DNA of 64,000 nucleotides from Nocardioides zhouii. Lineage in GTDB: Bacteria > Actinomycetota > Actinomycetes > Propionibacteriales > Nocardioidaceae. The notes beneath the pieces are model-generated. The model ran no database searches and was not told where the DNA came from. It was given only the letters and a program-made list of their open reading frames with translations. Position numbers and translations under genes: made by a program. Location of the stretch: NCBI RefSeq assembly GCF_004137345.1, contig NZ_SDWV01000009.1, forward strand, positions 62,001 through 126,000, in the 5' to 3' direction. This document shows, piece after piece, positions 33,718 to 42,574 of this stretch; the stretch's first letter is position 1, and the number at the start of each line of letters is the position of its first letter.

Positions 33718-34877
33718 GCGGGGGCTCCCTTGCTGGCGATCTCGCGGGCGGCCTCGAGGTAGGACAGCGCGCCGGCCGACGCCGGATCGTAGGTCATGAC
33801 CGTCTGTCCGTACGACGGGGCCTCCGAGACGCGGACCGACCGGGGGACCGCCGTCTTGAGGACCTGGTCCCCGAAGTGGCTGCGCACCTCGTCGGCCACG
33901 CCCGCGGCAAGGCGGGTGCGAGCGTCGTACATCGTGAGCAGGATCGTGGACACGATCAGCTGGGGGTTGAGGTGCTGGCGGACCATCTCCACGGTCTCGA
34001 GCAGCTGCCCCAGGCCCTCGAGCGCGTAGTACTCCGCCTGGATCGGGATGAACATCTCCTGACCCGCCACCAGGGCGTTGAGGGTGAGCAGTCCGAGTGA
34101 GGGCGGGCAGTCGACGAGCACGTAGTCGAAGCGGTCGTCGCCGACCTCCTCGGCCGTCCCGACCAGCGGATGCGCGTTGATCGCCCGGGCAAGCCGCTGC
34201 TCGCGCGCCACCACGCTCACCAGTTCGATCTCTGCACCGGCGAGGTCGATCGTGGCCGGCACCACCCACAGGCCCGGGAGATCGGCGCACTCGGTGACCA
34301 CATCGACGAGGGGCTGGCCCTCGACGAGCATGTCGTACGTGGACGGCACGCCTCGGTGGTGGGCCACGCCCAGCGCCGTGGACGCGTTGCCCTGGGGATC
34401 GAGGTCGATCACCAGCACCTTCTGCCCGAGCTGGGACAGGCCCGCGGCCACGTTCACGGTCGACGTGGTCTTGCCCACGCCGCCCTTCTGGTTCGCGACC
34501 ACCATGACGCGGGTCGCGTTCGGGCGCGGAGCGCCCTGACGGCGGAGTCCGCCCGATCGAGCCAGCACGGAGTGCTGGGCGGCCTGAGCCAGGGGGGTCG
34601 CCTGGTCGTGGAACGTCTCCTGCTGATCAGCCAGGTCGGCTGCGGTGCGGACCTGCCAGGCCGGTCGTGTTTCACGTGAAACAGAGGTCGCGGCCTCTTC
34701 CGATGTTTCACGTGAAACATCCACTTCCGTTTCACGTGAAACATCCAAGGGCTGTGGAGAAGAGGACTGGTCCTGTGGATAACTGCGCTCAGGGGCGCTT
34801 GTTTCATCGGTGGAAAACTCTGCGGGCGGCGTCTCGGCCGAATGGCGACCCCAGCCGCGCGTACTGTCCTCGGTCAC
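33714..34877 (-). CDS. parA: Chromosome partitioning ATPase ParA
   Basis: 387 residues from the GTG at 34877 (AAAGG ribosome-binding site, 1 nt after the rsmG stop). Residues ~125-387 form a Walker-type ParA ATPase with deviant Walker A KGGVGKTT and [12 protein letters not shown]. The first ~120 residues are a disordered extension with three VSRET peptides, each encoded by a parS site read in the same frame. So the 5' third of parA doubles as the centromere. It works with ParB to move the origin. Confidence 0.96.
   Translation of the reverse strand: MTEDSTRGWGRHSAETPPAEFSTDETSAPERSYPQDQSSSPQPLDVSRETEVDVSRETSEEAATSVSRETRPAWQVRTAADLADQQETFHDQATPLAQAAQHSVLARSGGLRRQGAPRPNATRVMVVANQKGGVGKTTSTVNVAAGLSQLGQKVLVIDLDPQGNASTALGVAHHRGVPSTYDMLVEGQPLVDVVTECADLPGLWVVPATIDLAGAEIELVSVVAREQRLARAINAHPLVGTAEEVGDDRFDYVLVDCPPSLGLLTLNALVAGQEMFIPIQAEYYALEGLGQLLETVEMVRQHLNPQLIVSTILLTMYDARTRLAAGVADEVRSHFGDQVLKTAVPRSVRVSEAPSYGQTVMTYDPASAGALSYLEAAREIASKGAPA
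34668..34683. promoter_or_regulatory. parS site 1
   Basis: Perfect 16-bp TGTTTCACGTGAAACA inside the parA coding region. It is the ParB-binding centromere site conserved across bacteria. Confidence 0.95.
34704..34719. promoter_or_regulatory. parS site 2
   Basis: Perfect TGTTTCACGTGAAACA, with symmetry extended by one base each side. It is in parA, 36 bp from site 1. Confidence 0.95.
34728..34743. promoter_or_regulatory. parS site 3
   Basis: CGTTTCACGTGAAACA, 15 of 16 bases match consensus. It is in parA, 24 bp from site 2. Confidence 0.9.
34774..34782 (-). promoter_or_regulatory. Perfect DnaA box inside parA
   Basis: TGTGGATAA on the plus strand, i.e. TTATCCACA on the minus strand, an exact high-affinity DnaA box, 31 bp from parS site 3 and within the parA 5' coding region. 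Confidence 0.55.
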
Positions 34878-34878
34878 G

Positions 34879-35658
34879 TCAGTTCGCCTTTCCTCTGACT
34901 GGTCGCCGATCCTGGCGCCGCCGTGCCTTCTCCGGTCGGCGCGCAAGGGGCCAACCTATCTGCGTCGGGTCCGCCCACGACACCCGCACCACGATGGTCT
35001 GTGGATCAACCACATCGCGGCCGAGCCCCAGCACCTCGGGCGGGGCGCATCGCCACGTCTCCAGCGCGGCGCCGGCGGCCACGATCTCGTCCCGGACCGA
35101 CTGACCCTTCATCGCCACCAGCGCCCCAGTCGGCGCGACCAGGGGCATCGACCAGCCGAGCAGACGCTCGAGCGGAGCGACAGCCCGCGACGTCACCACG
35201 TCGTACGTCGCCTTCCCGTGCACGTCCTCGGCCCGACCGCGCACCACCTGCACGTGGCCGAGCCCGAGCTCCGCGACCACCTCGTCCAGGAACGTCGTAC
35301 GCCGCAGTAGCGGCTCAACGAGGATCATGGAGATGTCAGGCCGTGCGATCGCGACCACCAGGCCGGGCAACCCCGCCCCGGTGCCGATGTCGCACACGGT
35401 CGCGCCGTGGGGGATCGCCTCGGACAGCACCGCCGAGTTCAGTACGTGCCGCTCCCACAATCGCGCGGCCTCGCGCGGTCCGATGAGTCCGCGCGTGACA
35501 CCCTCCGTGGCCAGCAGCTCGGTGTAGCGCACGGCGAGTGCCAGGCGGTCGGACGCGAACACCCCCCGCGCCACATCGGGCACGGAGGGTGGTGTCGGCA
35601 AAGCCGGCGGGACGGACCCGCTCACCTCGCCTGTTTCACGTGAAACGTCCTCGCTCAC
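34879..35658 (-). CDS. rsmG: 16S rRNA (guanine527-N7)-methyltransferase
   Basis: 259 residues. A Rossmann SAM site (VCDIGTGAGLPGLV) and the family block VTSRAVAPLERLLGW are typical of RsmG/GidB, which methylates G527 of 16S rRNA. Loss in other bacteria gives low-level streptomycin resistance. The GTG at 35658 overlaps the jag stop as GTGA. The extreme N-terminus (DVSRET) is encoded by parS site 4. The C-terminus is a basic tail. Confidence 0.95.
   Translation of the reverse strand: MSEDVSRETGEVSGSVPPALPTPPSVPDVARGVFASDRLALAVRYTELLATEGVTRGLIGPREAARLWERHVLNSAVLSEAIPHGATVCDIGTGAGLPGLVVAIARPDISMILVEPLLRRTTFLDEVVAELGLGHVQVVRGRAEDVHGKATYDVVTSRAVAPLERLLGWSMPLVAPTGALVAMKGQSVRDEIVAAGAALETWRCAPPEVLGLGRDVVDPQTIVVRVSWADPTQIGWPLARRPEKARRRQDRRPVRGKAN
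35632..35647. promoter_or_regulatory. parS site 4
   Basis: TGTTTCACGTGAAACG, 15 of 16 matches to consensus, within the first codons of rsmG, about 890 bp from site 3. Confidence 0.88.
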
Positions 35659-36221
35659 GCCGGGAGGATCACCACGTGACGCTTCGGCTCCGCGCCCTCG
35701 GACTCGGACGTGAGACCGGCGGCGGCGACGGCGTCATGCACGACCTTGCGCTCGAACGCGCTCATCGCCTCCAACGACAGGGGCGTTCCGCTCTCCTTGA
35801 CCTCGGCGATCGACTTCTCCGCCAGGGCCACGAGGCGGGTGCGCTGCTCGGCGCGGTGACCACCGACGTCCAGCATCAGGCGGGAACGCTCGCCGGTCTC
35901 GCGGTAGACGGCCAGGCGGGTGAGCTCCTGCAGGGCCTCCAGGACTTCACCGTTGTGACCCACGAGCTGCTGGAGGTCGGAGCCGTCGATCTGCACGCTT
36001 GCGCGGTCACCCTCGACGTCCATGTCGAGATCGCCATCGAGGTCCGCGATGTCGAGGAGCTCCTCGAGGTAGTCGGCCGCGATGTCGCCCTCCTGCTCGA
36101 GGCGCTGCACCTTGGTGGGGCGTCCGGCCTTGCCGGTGTCATCGGTCGAGGTGGCCTCGCGGTCCTCGGTGTCGTCGACCGTCGTCTCGACGGTCTCGCC
36201 GTCGGTCATCTGCTCACTCAC
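35655..36221 (-). CDS. jag: Jag/KhpB-type RNA-binding protein (KH-R3H)
   Basis: 188 residues. An acidic N-terminal region is followed by a KH-like domain (~65-115, LVGHNGEVLEALQEL in place of GxxG) and a C-terminal R3H domain (~120-180, LSLEAMSAFERKVVHD). It is an RNA chaperone encoded next to yidC in most Gram-positive bacteria and linked to cell-size and envelope control. The GTG at 36221 is preferred over a longer frame because AGGAG lies 6 nt before it. Confidence 0.93.
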   Translation of the reverse strand: MSEQMTDGETVETTVDDTEDREATSTDDTGKAGRPTKVQRLEQEGDIAADYLEELLDIADLDGDLDMDVEGDRASVQIDGSDLQQLVGHNGEVLEALQELTRLAVYRETGERSRLMLDVGGHRAEQRTRLVALAEKSIAEVKESGTPLSLEAMSAFERKVVHDAVAAAGLTSESEGAEPKRHVVILPA

Positions 36222-36281
36222 GTAGAACTCCTGCTTCACTCGGGATCCGGCGCCGCGGACGGCACCGGGAAAATCGTGGGG

Positions 36282-37235
36282 TCAGCGCTTCTTCTTCTTC
36301 TGGCGCTGGGCCTTGGTCTGCCGCTGCGGCTGCTGGCGCTTGGGCTGCGGCGCCTCGTCGACGACCACTGCCTGGGCAGCGGCGACCTCCCCGGCCGGGA
36401 GCTTGCCCTTCGCCCGGTCCCGCTCCTCCTTGGCCGTGGCGGCCGGGGTGCCCGGCGCGGGGTTGTTCCGGATGACGTAGAACTGCTGGCACATCGTCCA
36501 CAGGTTCGACACCGTCCAGTAGACGAGCACGCCGATCGGGAACGCGATGCCGCCGACCGCGAACACCACGGGCAGGACGTAGAGCAGCATCTTCTGCTGT
36601 TGGGCGTACGGACCCGAGAGCGCGTCGGCCGGCATGTTCTTGCTCATCAGCTGGCGCTGCGTGAGGAAGGTCGTCGCCGTCATCGCGAGCACCAGCACGG
36701 CGGCCACGATCATGACCTCGGTGACGCCCTTGGTGTTGAGGAACGTCCCCGACACGGGGATCAGGTCGAAGAGTTTGGAGTCACCGAACTGCTGGGCCAG
36801 CTTCTCGTCGAGGAAGCCGTGGGCCTTGCCCTTCTTGGAGGCCTGGTCGAGCATACGGAACAGCGCCAGGAAGATCGGCATCTGGAGCAGGATCGGCAGG
36901 CAGGACGCGAACGGGTTCGTGCCCGAGTCCTTGTAGAGCGCCATCGTCTCCTGGGCGAGCTTCTCCCGGTCGTGGCCGTACTTCTTCTGCAGCTCGCGCA
37001 CCTTGGGCTGGATGAGCTGCATGTTGCGGCTGGACTTGATCTGCTTGACGAACAGCGGAATCAGCGCAGCGCGGATGGTGAGCGTCAGGCCGACGATCGA
37101 CAGCACCCAGGTGAGACCACCTGCGGGGTCCATCACCTGCGAGAGGAGGCTGTGGAACCCCACCAGCACGAAGGACACCGCATAGTAGAGCGGCACCATG
37201 ATCGCGTGGCCGATGTCACCGAAGAAGTCGAGCAC
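36282..37235 (-). CDS. yidC: Membrane protein insertase YidC
   Basis: 317 residues. There are five expected membrane segments, with the conserved region LTIRAALIPLFVKQIKSSRNMQLIQPK and its hydrophilic-groove Arg, then PIFLALFRML and a TM5 region ending in WTMCQQFYVI. The C-terminus is a Lys/Gln/Arg-rich tail (ending KKKKR) that would contact the ribosome. It inserts membrane proteins alone or with SecYEG. It abuts yidD with no gap and lies 60 nt upstream of jag. Confidence 0.96.
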   Translation of the reverse strand: MLDFFGDIGHAIMVPLYYAVSFVLVGFHSLLSQVMDPAGGLTWVLSIVGLTLTIRAALIPLFVKQIKSSRNMQLIQPKVRELQKKYGHDREKLAQETMALYKDSGTNPFASCLPILLQMPIFLALFRMLDQASKKGKAHGFLDEKLAQQFGDSKLFDLIPVSGTFLNTKGVTEVMIVAAVLVLAMTATTFLTQRQLMSKNMPADALSGPYAQQQKMLLYVLPVVFAVGGIAFPIGVLVYWTVSNLWTMCQQFYVIRNNPAPGTPAATAKEERDRAKGKLPAGEVAAAQAVVVDEAPQPKRQQPQRQTKAQRQKKKKR

Positions 37236-37502
37236 TCATGCTCCTCGTGTCGCAGGGGTCTGGTCAGGATCGGGGGCGGCGGTCGTGCCGCGGGAGGGAA
37301 CGGGGTCGTAGCCGCCGGCGGCCCACGGGTGGCAGCGCCCGATGCGCCGGAGGGAGAGCCAGGTGCCACGCACCGCCCCGTGCTGCGTCACGGCCTCGAG
37401 GGCGTACGCCGAGCAGGTGGGGTGGTAGCGACAGACCTGGCCGTAGAGCGGGCTGATCGCGAAGCGCCAGGAGCGGATGAGACCGATCAGCAGGTGCTTC
37501 AT
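37236..37502 (-). CDS. yidD: Membrane protein insertion efficiency factor YidD
   Basis: 88 residues. Family core [15 protein letters not shown] and a [15 protein letters not shown] block with the conserved cysteines. It is a small membrane-associated factor that assists YidC. The start overlaps the rnpA stop by 4 nt. Confidence 0.94.
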   Translation of the reverse strand: MKHLLIGLIRSWRFAISPLYGQVCRYHPTCSAYALEAVTQHGAVRGTWLSLRRIGRCHPWAAGGYDPVPSRGTTAAPDPDQTPATRGA

Positions 37503-37852
37503 GCGGTGCTCACCCGCTCGAGACTACGTGCCAGGTCGGACCCGAGGCCGGCGTAGGACGAATCGGCGGCCGCGGGCAGGGCCCGCACCACGAGAGCAGC
37601 GCGACCCGGAAGCCCCTCCAGCGACTGGAGGTGCTCCCGGGTCAGGTGACGCAGACGTCTCTTCACGCGATTGCGTGTGGCGGCGTTGCCCACGGCCTTG
37701 CTGACCGTGAACCCCACCCGGACCGGCGCCGGTTCCGTGGACTCGTCCACCCAGAGGTGGACGACCACGGTCGACGAACCGGCACGGCGCCCACCCCGGA
37801 CAGCGCGACGGAAGTCGTCACTGTCGGTGAGGCGATGAGCAGCGGGGAGCAC
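37499..37852 (-). CDS. rnpA: Ribonuclease P protein component
   Basis: 117 residues. It has the RNase P protein signature ([13 protein letters not shown]) and an N-terminal [14 protein letters not shown] region. It binds RNase P RNA for tRNA 5' processing. The GTG start is 24 nt after the rpmH stop and its stop overlaps yidD. Confidence 0.95.
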   Translation of the reverse strand: MLPAAHRLTDSDDFRRAVRGGRRAGSSTVVVHLWVDESTEPAPVRVGFTVSKAVGNAATRNRVKRRLRHLTREHLQSLEGLPGRAALVVRALPAAADSSYAGLGSDLARSLERVSTA

Positions 37853-37876
37853 GGCGGATGCCGCGGGCTCGGACCG

Positions 37877-38014
37877 TCAGACCGCCAGTTCCTTGCGGCC
37901 CTTGCGGCGCCGGCTCGACAGGATCGAGCGTCCGGCGCGGGTCCGCATGCGCAGGCGGAAGCCGTGCACCTTGTGACGGCGACGGTTGTTCGGCTGGTAC
38001 GTACGCTTGCTCAC
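37877..38014 (-). CDS. rpmH: 50S ribosomal protein L34
   Basis: 45 residues, very basic, with the invariant [11 protein letters not shown] start and [12 protein letters not shown] block. GTG start with GGAG 8 nt upstream. It is first gene of the rpmH-rnpA-yidD-yidC-jag-rsmG-parAB run, a classic bacterial origin-proximal operon. Confidence 0.97.
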   Translation of the reverse strand: MSKRTYQPNNRRRHKVHGFRLRMRTRAGRSILSSRRRKGRKELAV

Positions 38015-38525
38015 GGCTATTTCTCCGAAGGTTTCGAGGGATGTCCACTCCACTGCGCGGTCGGTGCTGGCCCAGTTGAGGCAACTTCGGCTGGCACCGC
38101 CCACCCACGCGGCCGCCCGGTGGCGGATCGTGGACGTGCGGCACCCGTCGACATGGAGCGACCGGCCAACGGTACGCGGTGGGGAAAGAGGGGGTCAAAC
38201 CCTCGAGGACCCCCCGCGGCGCTGCCTGTGGATGACGTCTTGCCGGACCCGGCGACGGGTTGTTACGTTCCGGGGGTCCGCGATCTGTTGAAACCGCGGT
38301 CCCACCAGCGATCACAGCATAGTGTCTCCCGGGTCACACCCCCTGCCACAGTGCCTCTGACCTGCAGAAACTCCGGCGGGACCACGGACTCCGCAGGCCG
38401 GGACGTCCGATCGAGCTGGTCGGGCCGAGCCGTTCACAGTCTGTGGACAACTCTGTGGACCGCAGGTCGGCAGGGCGCCCGGTGTGAGCCTCAAGACACA
38501 ACAGTGAAGAGCGAAGGCGGTCCGG
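38015..38525. promoter_or_regulatory. Divergent rpmH/dnaA control region with DnaA boxes
   Basis: A 511-bp gene-free stretch between divergent rpmH and dnaA. A perfect DnaA box (TGTGGACAA, minus-strand TTGTCCACA) is at 38442-38450, with a second partial match at 38454-38462 and a one-mismatch TGTGGATGA near 38225, consistent with DnaA autoregulation. A GGGGGTC/GACCCCC hairpin (38190-38214) lies mid-region. I could not place promoter hexamers with confidence. Confidence 0.7.
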
Positions 38526-39965
38526 GTGGACGACCAGCAGGTAGATCTCGGGACAGCGTGGCAGCAGATCGTCGAGGACCTCCAACCCAACCAGCGCGCC
38601 TGGCTGCGGCCGAGCGTCCCGGTCACGCTGCACGAGAACACCGCGATCATCGCGGTGCCCAACGACTTCACCCGCAACCAGCTCGAGGGTCGCCTGCGCA
38701 ACCACATCGAGGACGCGTTGACCGAGGGCTTCGGTCGGGAGATCCGGATGCTCGTGACGGTCAACCCGGCGCTCGAGGCCGAGGCCCAGCCACAGATCGA
38801 TGAATCGACAGATGGATCTGTCGCTTTGTCGACAAACGAGCCGATGTACGAGCCGCCGGTGCCGGCGGCCCGGGCTCCGCAGCACGAGCCCGCACCGAGC
38901 AGCGACGAGCGGCGACCGTCCGCGCTCGAGACCCGGCTCAACCCCAAGTACACGTTCGAGACCTTCGTCATCGGCTCGTCCAACCGCTTCCCACACGCGG
39001 CCGCCGTCGCCGTCGCGGAGGCGCCCGGCAAGGCGTACAACCCGTTGCTCGTCTACGGCGACTCCGGCCTGGGCAAGACCCACCTGCTGCACGCGATCGG
39101 CCACTACGTCCGCAGCCTCTACAGCAACGCCAAGGTCCGCTACGTCTCGAGCGAAGAGTTCACCAACGAGTTCATCAACGCGATCCGCGACGACCGACAG
39201 GACCGGTTCAAGCGGCGCTACCGCGACGTGGACGTGCTGCTGATCGACGACATCCAGTTCCTCGAGGGCAAGACCCAGACGCAGGAAGAGTTCTTCCACA
39301 CGTTCAACACCCTCCACAACGCCAACAAGCAGATCGTGCTGACCTCCGACCGCGCTCCGAAGCGGCTCGAGGCGCTGGAGGACCGGCTCCGCAACCGGTT
39401 CGAGTGGGGCCTCATCACCGACGTGCAGCCGCCCGACCTGGAGACCCGCATCGCGATCCTGCGCAAGAAGGCCGCGATGGACCGGCTCACTGCGCCGCCG
39501 GACGTGCTGGAGTTCATCGCCTCGAAGATCCAGACCAACATCCGCGAGCTCGAGGGTGCCCTCATCCGGGTCACGGCGTTCGCCAACCTCAACCGCCAGG
39601 AGGTCGACATGACCCTGGCCGAGATCGTGCTAAAGGACCTGATCCCCGAGGGTGGCGAGCCCGAGATCACCCACGCGCTGATCATCGCCCAGACGGCCGC
39701 CTACTTCGGGGTCGCGCTCGAGGACCTCACCGGTCCCTCGCGTGGGCGGCACCTGGTCATGGCCCGCCAGATCGGGATGTACCTCTGCCGCGAGCTGACG
39801 AGCATGTCGCTGCCCCAGATCGGCCGCGAGTTCGGCGGCCGCGACCACACCACGGTGATGTACGCCGACCGCAAGATCCGGCAGCTGCTCGCCGAGCGCC
39901 GGGCCGTCTTCAACCAGGTCAGCGAGCTCACCAACCGGGTCAAGATGCAGGCACGCCAGTCCTGA
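38526..39965 (+). CDS. dnaA: Chromosomal replication initiator DnaA
   Basis: 479 residues: domain I (1-85), short acidic linker domain II (~90-135), AAA+ domain III (Walker A YGDSGLGKTHLL, Walker B LLIDDIQFLEG) and domain IV with the DnaA-box-binding signature GRDHTTVMYADRKI. It is short for an actinobacterial DnaA; Streptomyces proteins have a much longer domain II. GTG start. It initiates replication at the neighbouring oriC. Confidence 0.98.
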   Translation: MDDQQVDLGTAWQQIVEDLQPNQRAWLRPSVPVTLHENTAIIAVPNDFTRNQLEGRLRNHIEDALTEGFGREIRMLVTVNPALEAEAQPQIDESTDGSVALSTNEPMYEPPVPAARAPQHEPAPSSDERRPSALETRLNPKYTFETFVIGSSNRFPHAAAVAVAEAPGKAYNPLLVYGDSGLGKTHLLHAIGHYVRSLYSNAKVRYVSSEEFTNEFINAIRDDRQDRFKRRYRDVDVLLIDDIQFLEGKTQTQEEFFHTFNTLHNANKQIVLTSDRAPKRLEALEDRLRNRFEWGLITDVQPPDLETRIAILRKKAAMDRLTAPPDVLEFIASKIQTNIRELEGALIRVTAFANLNRQEVDMTLAEIVLKDLIPEGGEPEITHALIIAQTAAYFGVALEDLTGPSRGRHLVMARQIGMYLCRELTSMSLPQIGREFGGRDHTTVMYADRKIRQLLAERRAVFNQVSELTNRVKMQARQS

Positions 39966-40368
39966 GCCCGCGCCGTACGTGTCGCGACGGCGCCCGCGTG
40001 TGGAGAACATGTGGTTCGGGACGGCACTTCGTCCCCAGCCCCTGTGCACGCGCGGGGACGAACCACACGACCGGTCGTCGTCTCCACACGGCACGACGGC
40101 CTCTCCCGGCGCCTCCACACCCTTCGTACACAGGCTTCCAGACCCCTGACCTGCACGAACACGGGTTGTCCACAGTTTCCACCGACCCTATGACCACTAC
40201 GTACCTCAACACTGCTCCGATCTCCCACCACCACTGAACACCCCCTCCTCTGGGGAGAACCTGCCGAGTTGTCGGGTGCGCGTGGCAGGATGCACTTCCC
40301 ACGCGCCCGCGCGTGGCCTCTGTCTGCACGTCTCTTGCTCGCACCACCACTCCTCCGAGGAGAACCTT
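39966..40368. other. Probable oriC (dnaA-dnaN intergenic region)
   Basis: 403 bp without genes between dnaA and dnaN, the usual oriC position in actinobacteria. It contains a perfect DnaA box TTGTCCACA at 40166-40174, a one-mismatch box on the minus strand at 40000-40008 (TTCTCCACA), and several weaker CCACA-type matches (~40080-40120). The ~40170-40235 part is the least GC-rich and could be the unwinding element. The parS cluster lies about 5.3 kb away. The dnaN ribosome-binding site is at the right end. Confidence 0.75.
40166..40174 (+). promoter_or_regulatory. DnaA box in oriC
   Basis: Exact TTGTCCACA, the only perfect match found in the dnaA-dnaN gap, next to its AT-richer part. Confidence 0.75.
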
Positions 40369-41502
40369 GTGAAGTTCCGCGTCGAACGCGACGTCTTCGC
40401 CGATGCCGTCGCCTGGGCTGCCCGCAGCCTCCCGGTCCGTCCCAGCTCACCGGTCCTGGCCGGTCTCCTCATCGAGGCGAGCGACGCCGGTCTGGTGCTC
40501 TCGACGTTCGACTACGAGACGTCGGCCCGCGCCACGCTCACTGCCGACGTCAACGACGAGGGCCGGGCGCTCGTCAGCGGCCGCCTCCTCGCCGACATCT
40601 GCCGCAGCCTGCCGGCCAAGCCCGTCGAGATGACCCTCGAGGGCCCCCGCGTCTCGCTGATCTGCGGCTCGGCCCGGTTCAGCCTCCAGACGATGCCGGT
40701 CGACGACTACCCGACGCTGCCCGACATGCCGTCGGCCACTGGCACCGTCTCGAGCGCCGACTTCGCGCACGCCGTCGCCCAGGCGGTCACCGCCGCGGGT
40801 CGCGACGACATGCTGCCCGTGCTCACCGGCGTACGCATCGAGATCGACGGCTCGACGATGGCGCTGCTCGCCACCGACCGGTTCCGGCTCTCGCACCGCG
40901 AGCTCACCTGGAACCCGCAGTCGCCCGACGAGTCGGTCGCCGCGCTGGTGCCGGCCAAGGTGCTCGGTGACACCGCCAAGTCGCTCACCTCCGGCGCTGA
41001 GGTCACCATCGCGCTCGCCGCGAGCGGTGCCGGCGAGGGCCTGATCGGCTTCGAGGGCACCGGGCTCGGCGGCGTACGCCGCACCACGACCCGCCTGCTC
41101 GATGGCGAGTTCCCCAAGGTCCGCTCGCTCTTCCCGGCCGAGCACCTGACGGTCGCCAAGGTCAACAAGGCCGAGCTGATCGAGACGGTCAAGCGCGTCG
41201 CGCTCGTCGCGGAGCGCAACACCGCCGTGCAGATGAAGTTCGGCGACAACCAGATCGTCCTCGACGCCGGCTCCGGTGACGAGGCGATGGCGACCGAGGC
41301 CGTCGACGCCGACATCAACGGCGACGACCTCACCACCGGCTTCAACCCGCAGTTCCTCCTCGACGGCTTGACCGCCATCGACGGGGAGTTCGTGGACCTC
41401 GCCTTCACCCAGGCCACCAAGCCGGTCGTCATCTCCGGCACCGACGCCGACGACGCCCAGACGTTCCGCTACCTGCTGATGCCCCGGCGACTGTTGAGCT
41501 GA
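40369..41502 (+). CDS. dnaN: DNA polymerase III sliding clamp (beta)
   Basis: 377 residues, the standard size. Three repeated clamp domains are seen and the C-terminus has the family ending (FRYLLMPRRL). The GTG at 40369 has GAGGAG 6 nt upstream, deciding it over an in-frame upstream ATG. It tethers polymerase to DNA and is the hub for RecF, DnaA regulation and repair. Confidence 0.97.
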   Translation: MKFRVERDVFADAVAWAARSLPVRPSSPVLAGLLIEASDAGLVLSTFDYETSARATLTADVNDEGRALVSGRLLADICRSLPAKPVEMTLEGPRVSLICGSARFSLQTMPVDDYPTLPDMPSATGTVSSADFAHAVAQAVTAAGRDDMLPVLTGVRIEIDGSTMALLATDRFRLSHRELTWNPQSPDESVAALVPAKVLGDTAKSLTSGAEVTIALAASGAGEGLIGFEGTGLGGVRRTTTRLLDGEFPKVRSLFPAEHLTVAKVNKAELIETVKRVALVAERNTAVQMKFGDNQIVLDAGSGDEAMATEAVDADINGDDLTTGFNPQFLLDGLTAIDGEFVDLAFTQATKPVVISGTDADDAQTFRYLLMPRRLLS

Positions 41503-41515
41503 CGCCCCGTCGGCT

Positions 41516-41621
41516 GGTCGAGTAGCCGCGAGGAGCAAGTGGCGTATCGAGACCTCGCGATCATGTGGGTCTCGATACAGCACGTCGCGACCTCGTTCCT
41601 CGGTCGCGGTGCCACTCGACC
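41516..41621. repeat. Palindromic pair of dispersed repeat units
   Basis: Outer arms GGTCGAGT (41516-41523) and ACTCGACC (41614-41621), and perfect 11-bp inner arms GTATCGAGACC (41544-41554) and GGTCTCGATAC (41568-41578), with roughly complementary sequence between. Each half matches the single unit at 32667-32709. It fills the dnaN-gnd gap. Confidence 0.75.
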
Positions 41622-41671
41622 TCCCTCGACACGCCGTGCACTCGTGCCTCGTGCACGGCTAGTCTCTGACT

Positions 41672-42568
41672 ATGGAAATAGGACTCGTCGGGCTGGGCAA
41701 GATGGGCGGCAACATGCGCGAGCGCATGCGCCGCGCCGGACTCACGGTGGTGGGCTTCGACCGCAACCCGGACGTCAGCGACGTCGACTCCCTCGAGGCG
41801 CTCGTCGCGGCGCTGCCCAGCCCCAAGGTCGTGTGGGTGATGGTGCCCGCCGGCGACCCGACGCGGGCGACGGTCAAGGAGCTCGGTGGCCTGCTCGACG
41901 AGGGCGACGTGGTGGTCGACGGCGGCAACTCGCGCTGGACCGACGACATCGCCAACGCCGAGCTGCTGGCCGAGAAGAAGATCGGCTACGTCGACTGCGG
42001 CGTCTCCGGCGGTGTCTGGGGCCTGGAGAACGGCTACGCCCTGATGTACGGCGGCGACGCGGACGACATCGCCAAGGTGCAGGACGCCTTCGACGCCCTC
42101 AAGCCCGAGGGTGACTTCGGCTCGGTGCACGCGGGCAAGGTCGGCGCCGGCCACTTCTCCAAGATGGTTCACAACGGCATCGAGTACGCGATCATGCAGG
42201 CGTACGCTGAGGGCTGGGAGCTGCTCGACAAGGCCGAGCTCACCGACAACGTCACCGAGGTCTTCCGGTCGTGGCGCGAGGGCACCGTCATCCGGTCGTG
42301 GCTCCTCGACCTGATGGTCAACGCGCTCGACGAGGACCCGGGCCTCAGCAAGGTCGCCGGCTACGCCGCGGACTCCGGCGAGGGGCGGTGGACCGTCGAG
42401 GCCGGCATCGAGCACGGTGTCGCGACCCCGGCCATCACAGCTGCGCTCTACGCCCGCTTCGTCTCCCAGCAGGACGACTCGCCGACGATGAAGGCCGTCG
42501 CGGCGATGCGCAACCAGTTCGGCGGCCACGCCGTGAAGGCCTCCGCACCGAAGGCCGAGGAGAGCTAG
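41672..42568 (+). CDS. gnd: 6-phosphogluconate dehydrogenase, short (NAD-type) form
   Basis: 298 residues, the short tetrameric class rather than the ~470-residue dimeric NADP form. N-terminal Rossmann motif GLVGLGKMGGNM, DGGNSRW and the catalytic block GKVGAGHFSKMVHNGIEY with Lys and His/Asn substrate residues. Oxidative decarboxylation of 6-phosphogluconate to ribulose 5-phosphate. Its place between dnaN and recF is characteristic of actinobacteria. Confidence 0.94.
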   Translation: MEIGLVGLGKMGGNMRERMRRAGLTVVGFDRNPDVSDVDSLEALVAALPSPKVVWVMVPAGDPTRATVKELGGLLDEGDVVVDGGNSRWTDDIANAELLAEKKIGYVDCGVSGGVWGLENGYALMYGGDADDIAKVQDAFDALKPEGDFGSVHAGKVGAGHFSKMVHNGIEYAIMQAYAEGWELLDKAELTDNVTEVFRSWREGTVIRSWLLDLMVNALDEDPGLSKVAGYAADSGEGRWTVEAGIEHGVATPAITAALYARFVSQQDDSPTMKAVAAMRNQFGGHAVKASAPKAEES

Positions 42569-42574
42569 ACCCCC

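Noticed and set aside
34668-34743. CRISPR-like regularly spaced repeats
   Set aside because: The repeated units are parS palindromes with short, uneven spacing; no CRISPR array or cas gene was seen in the window.
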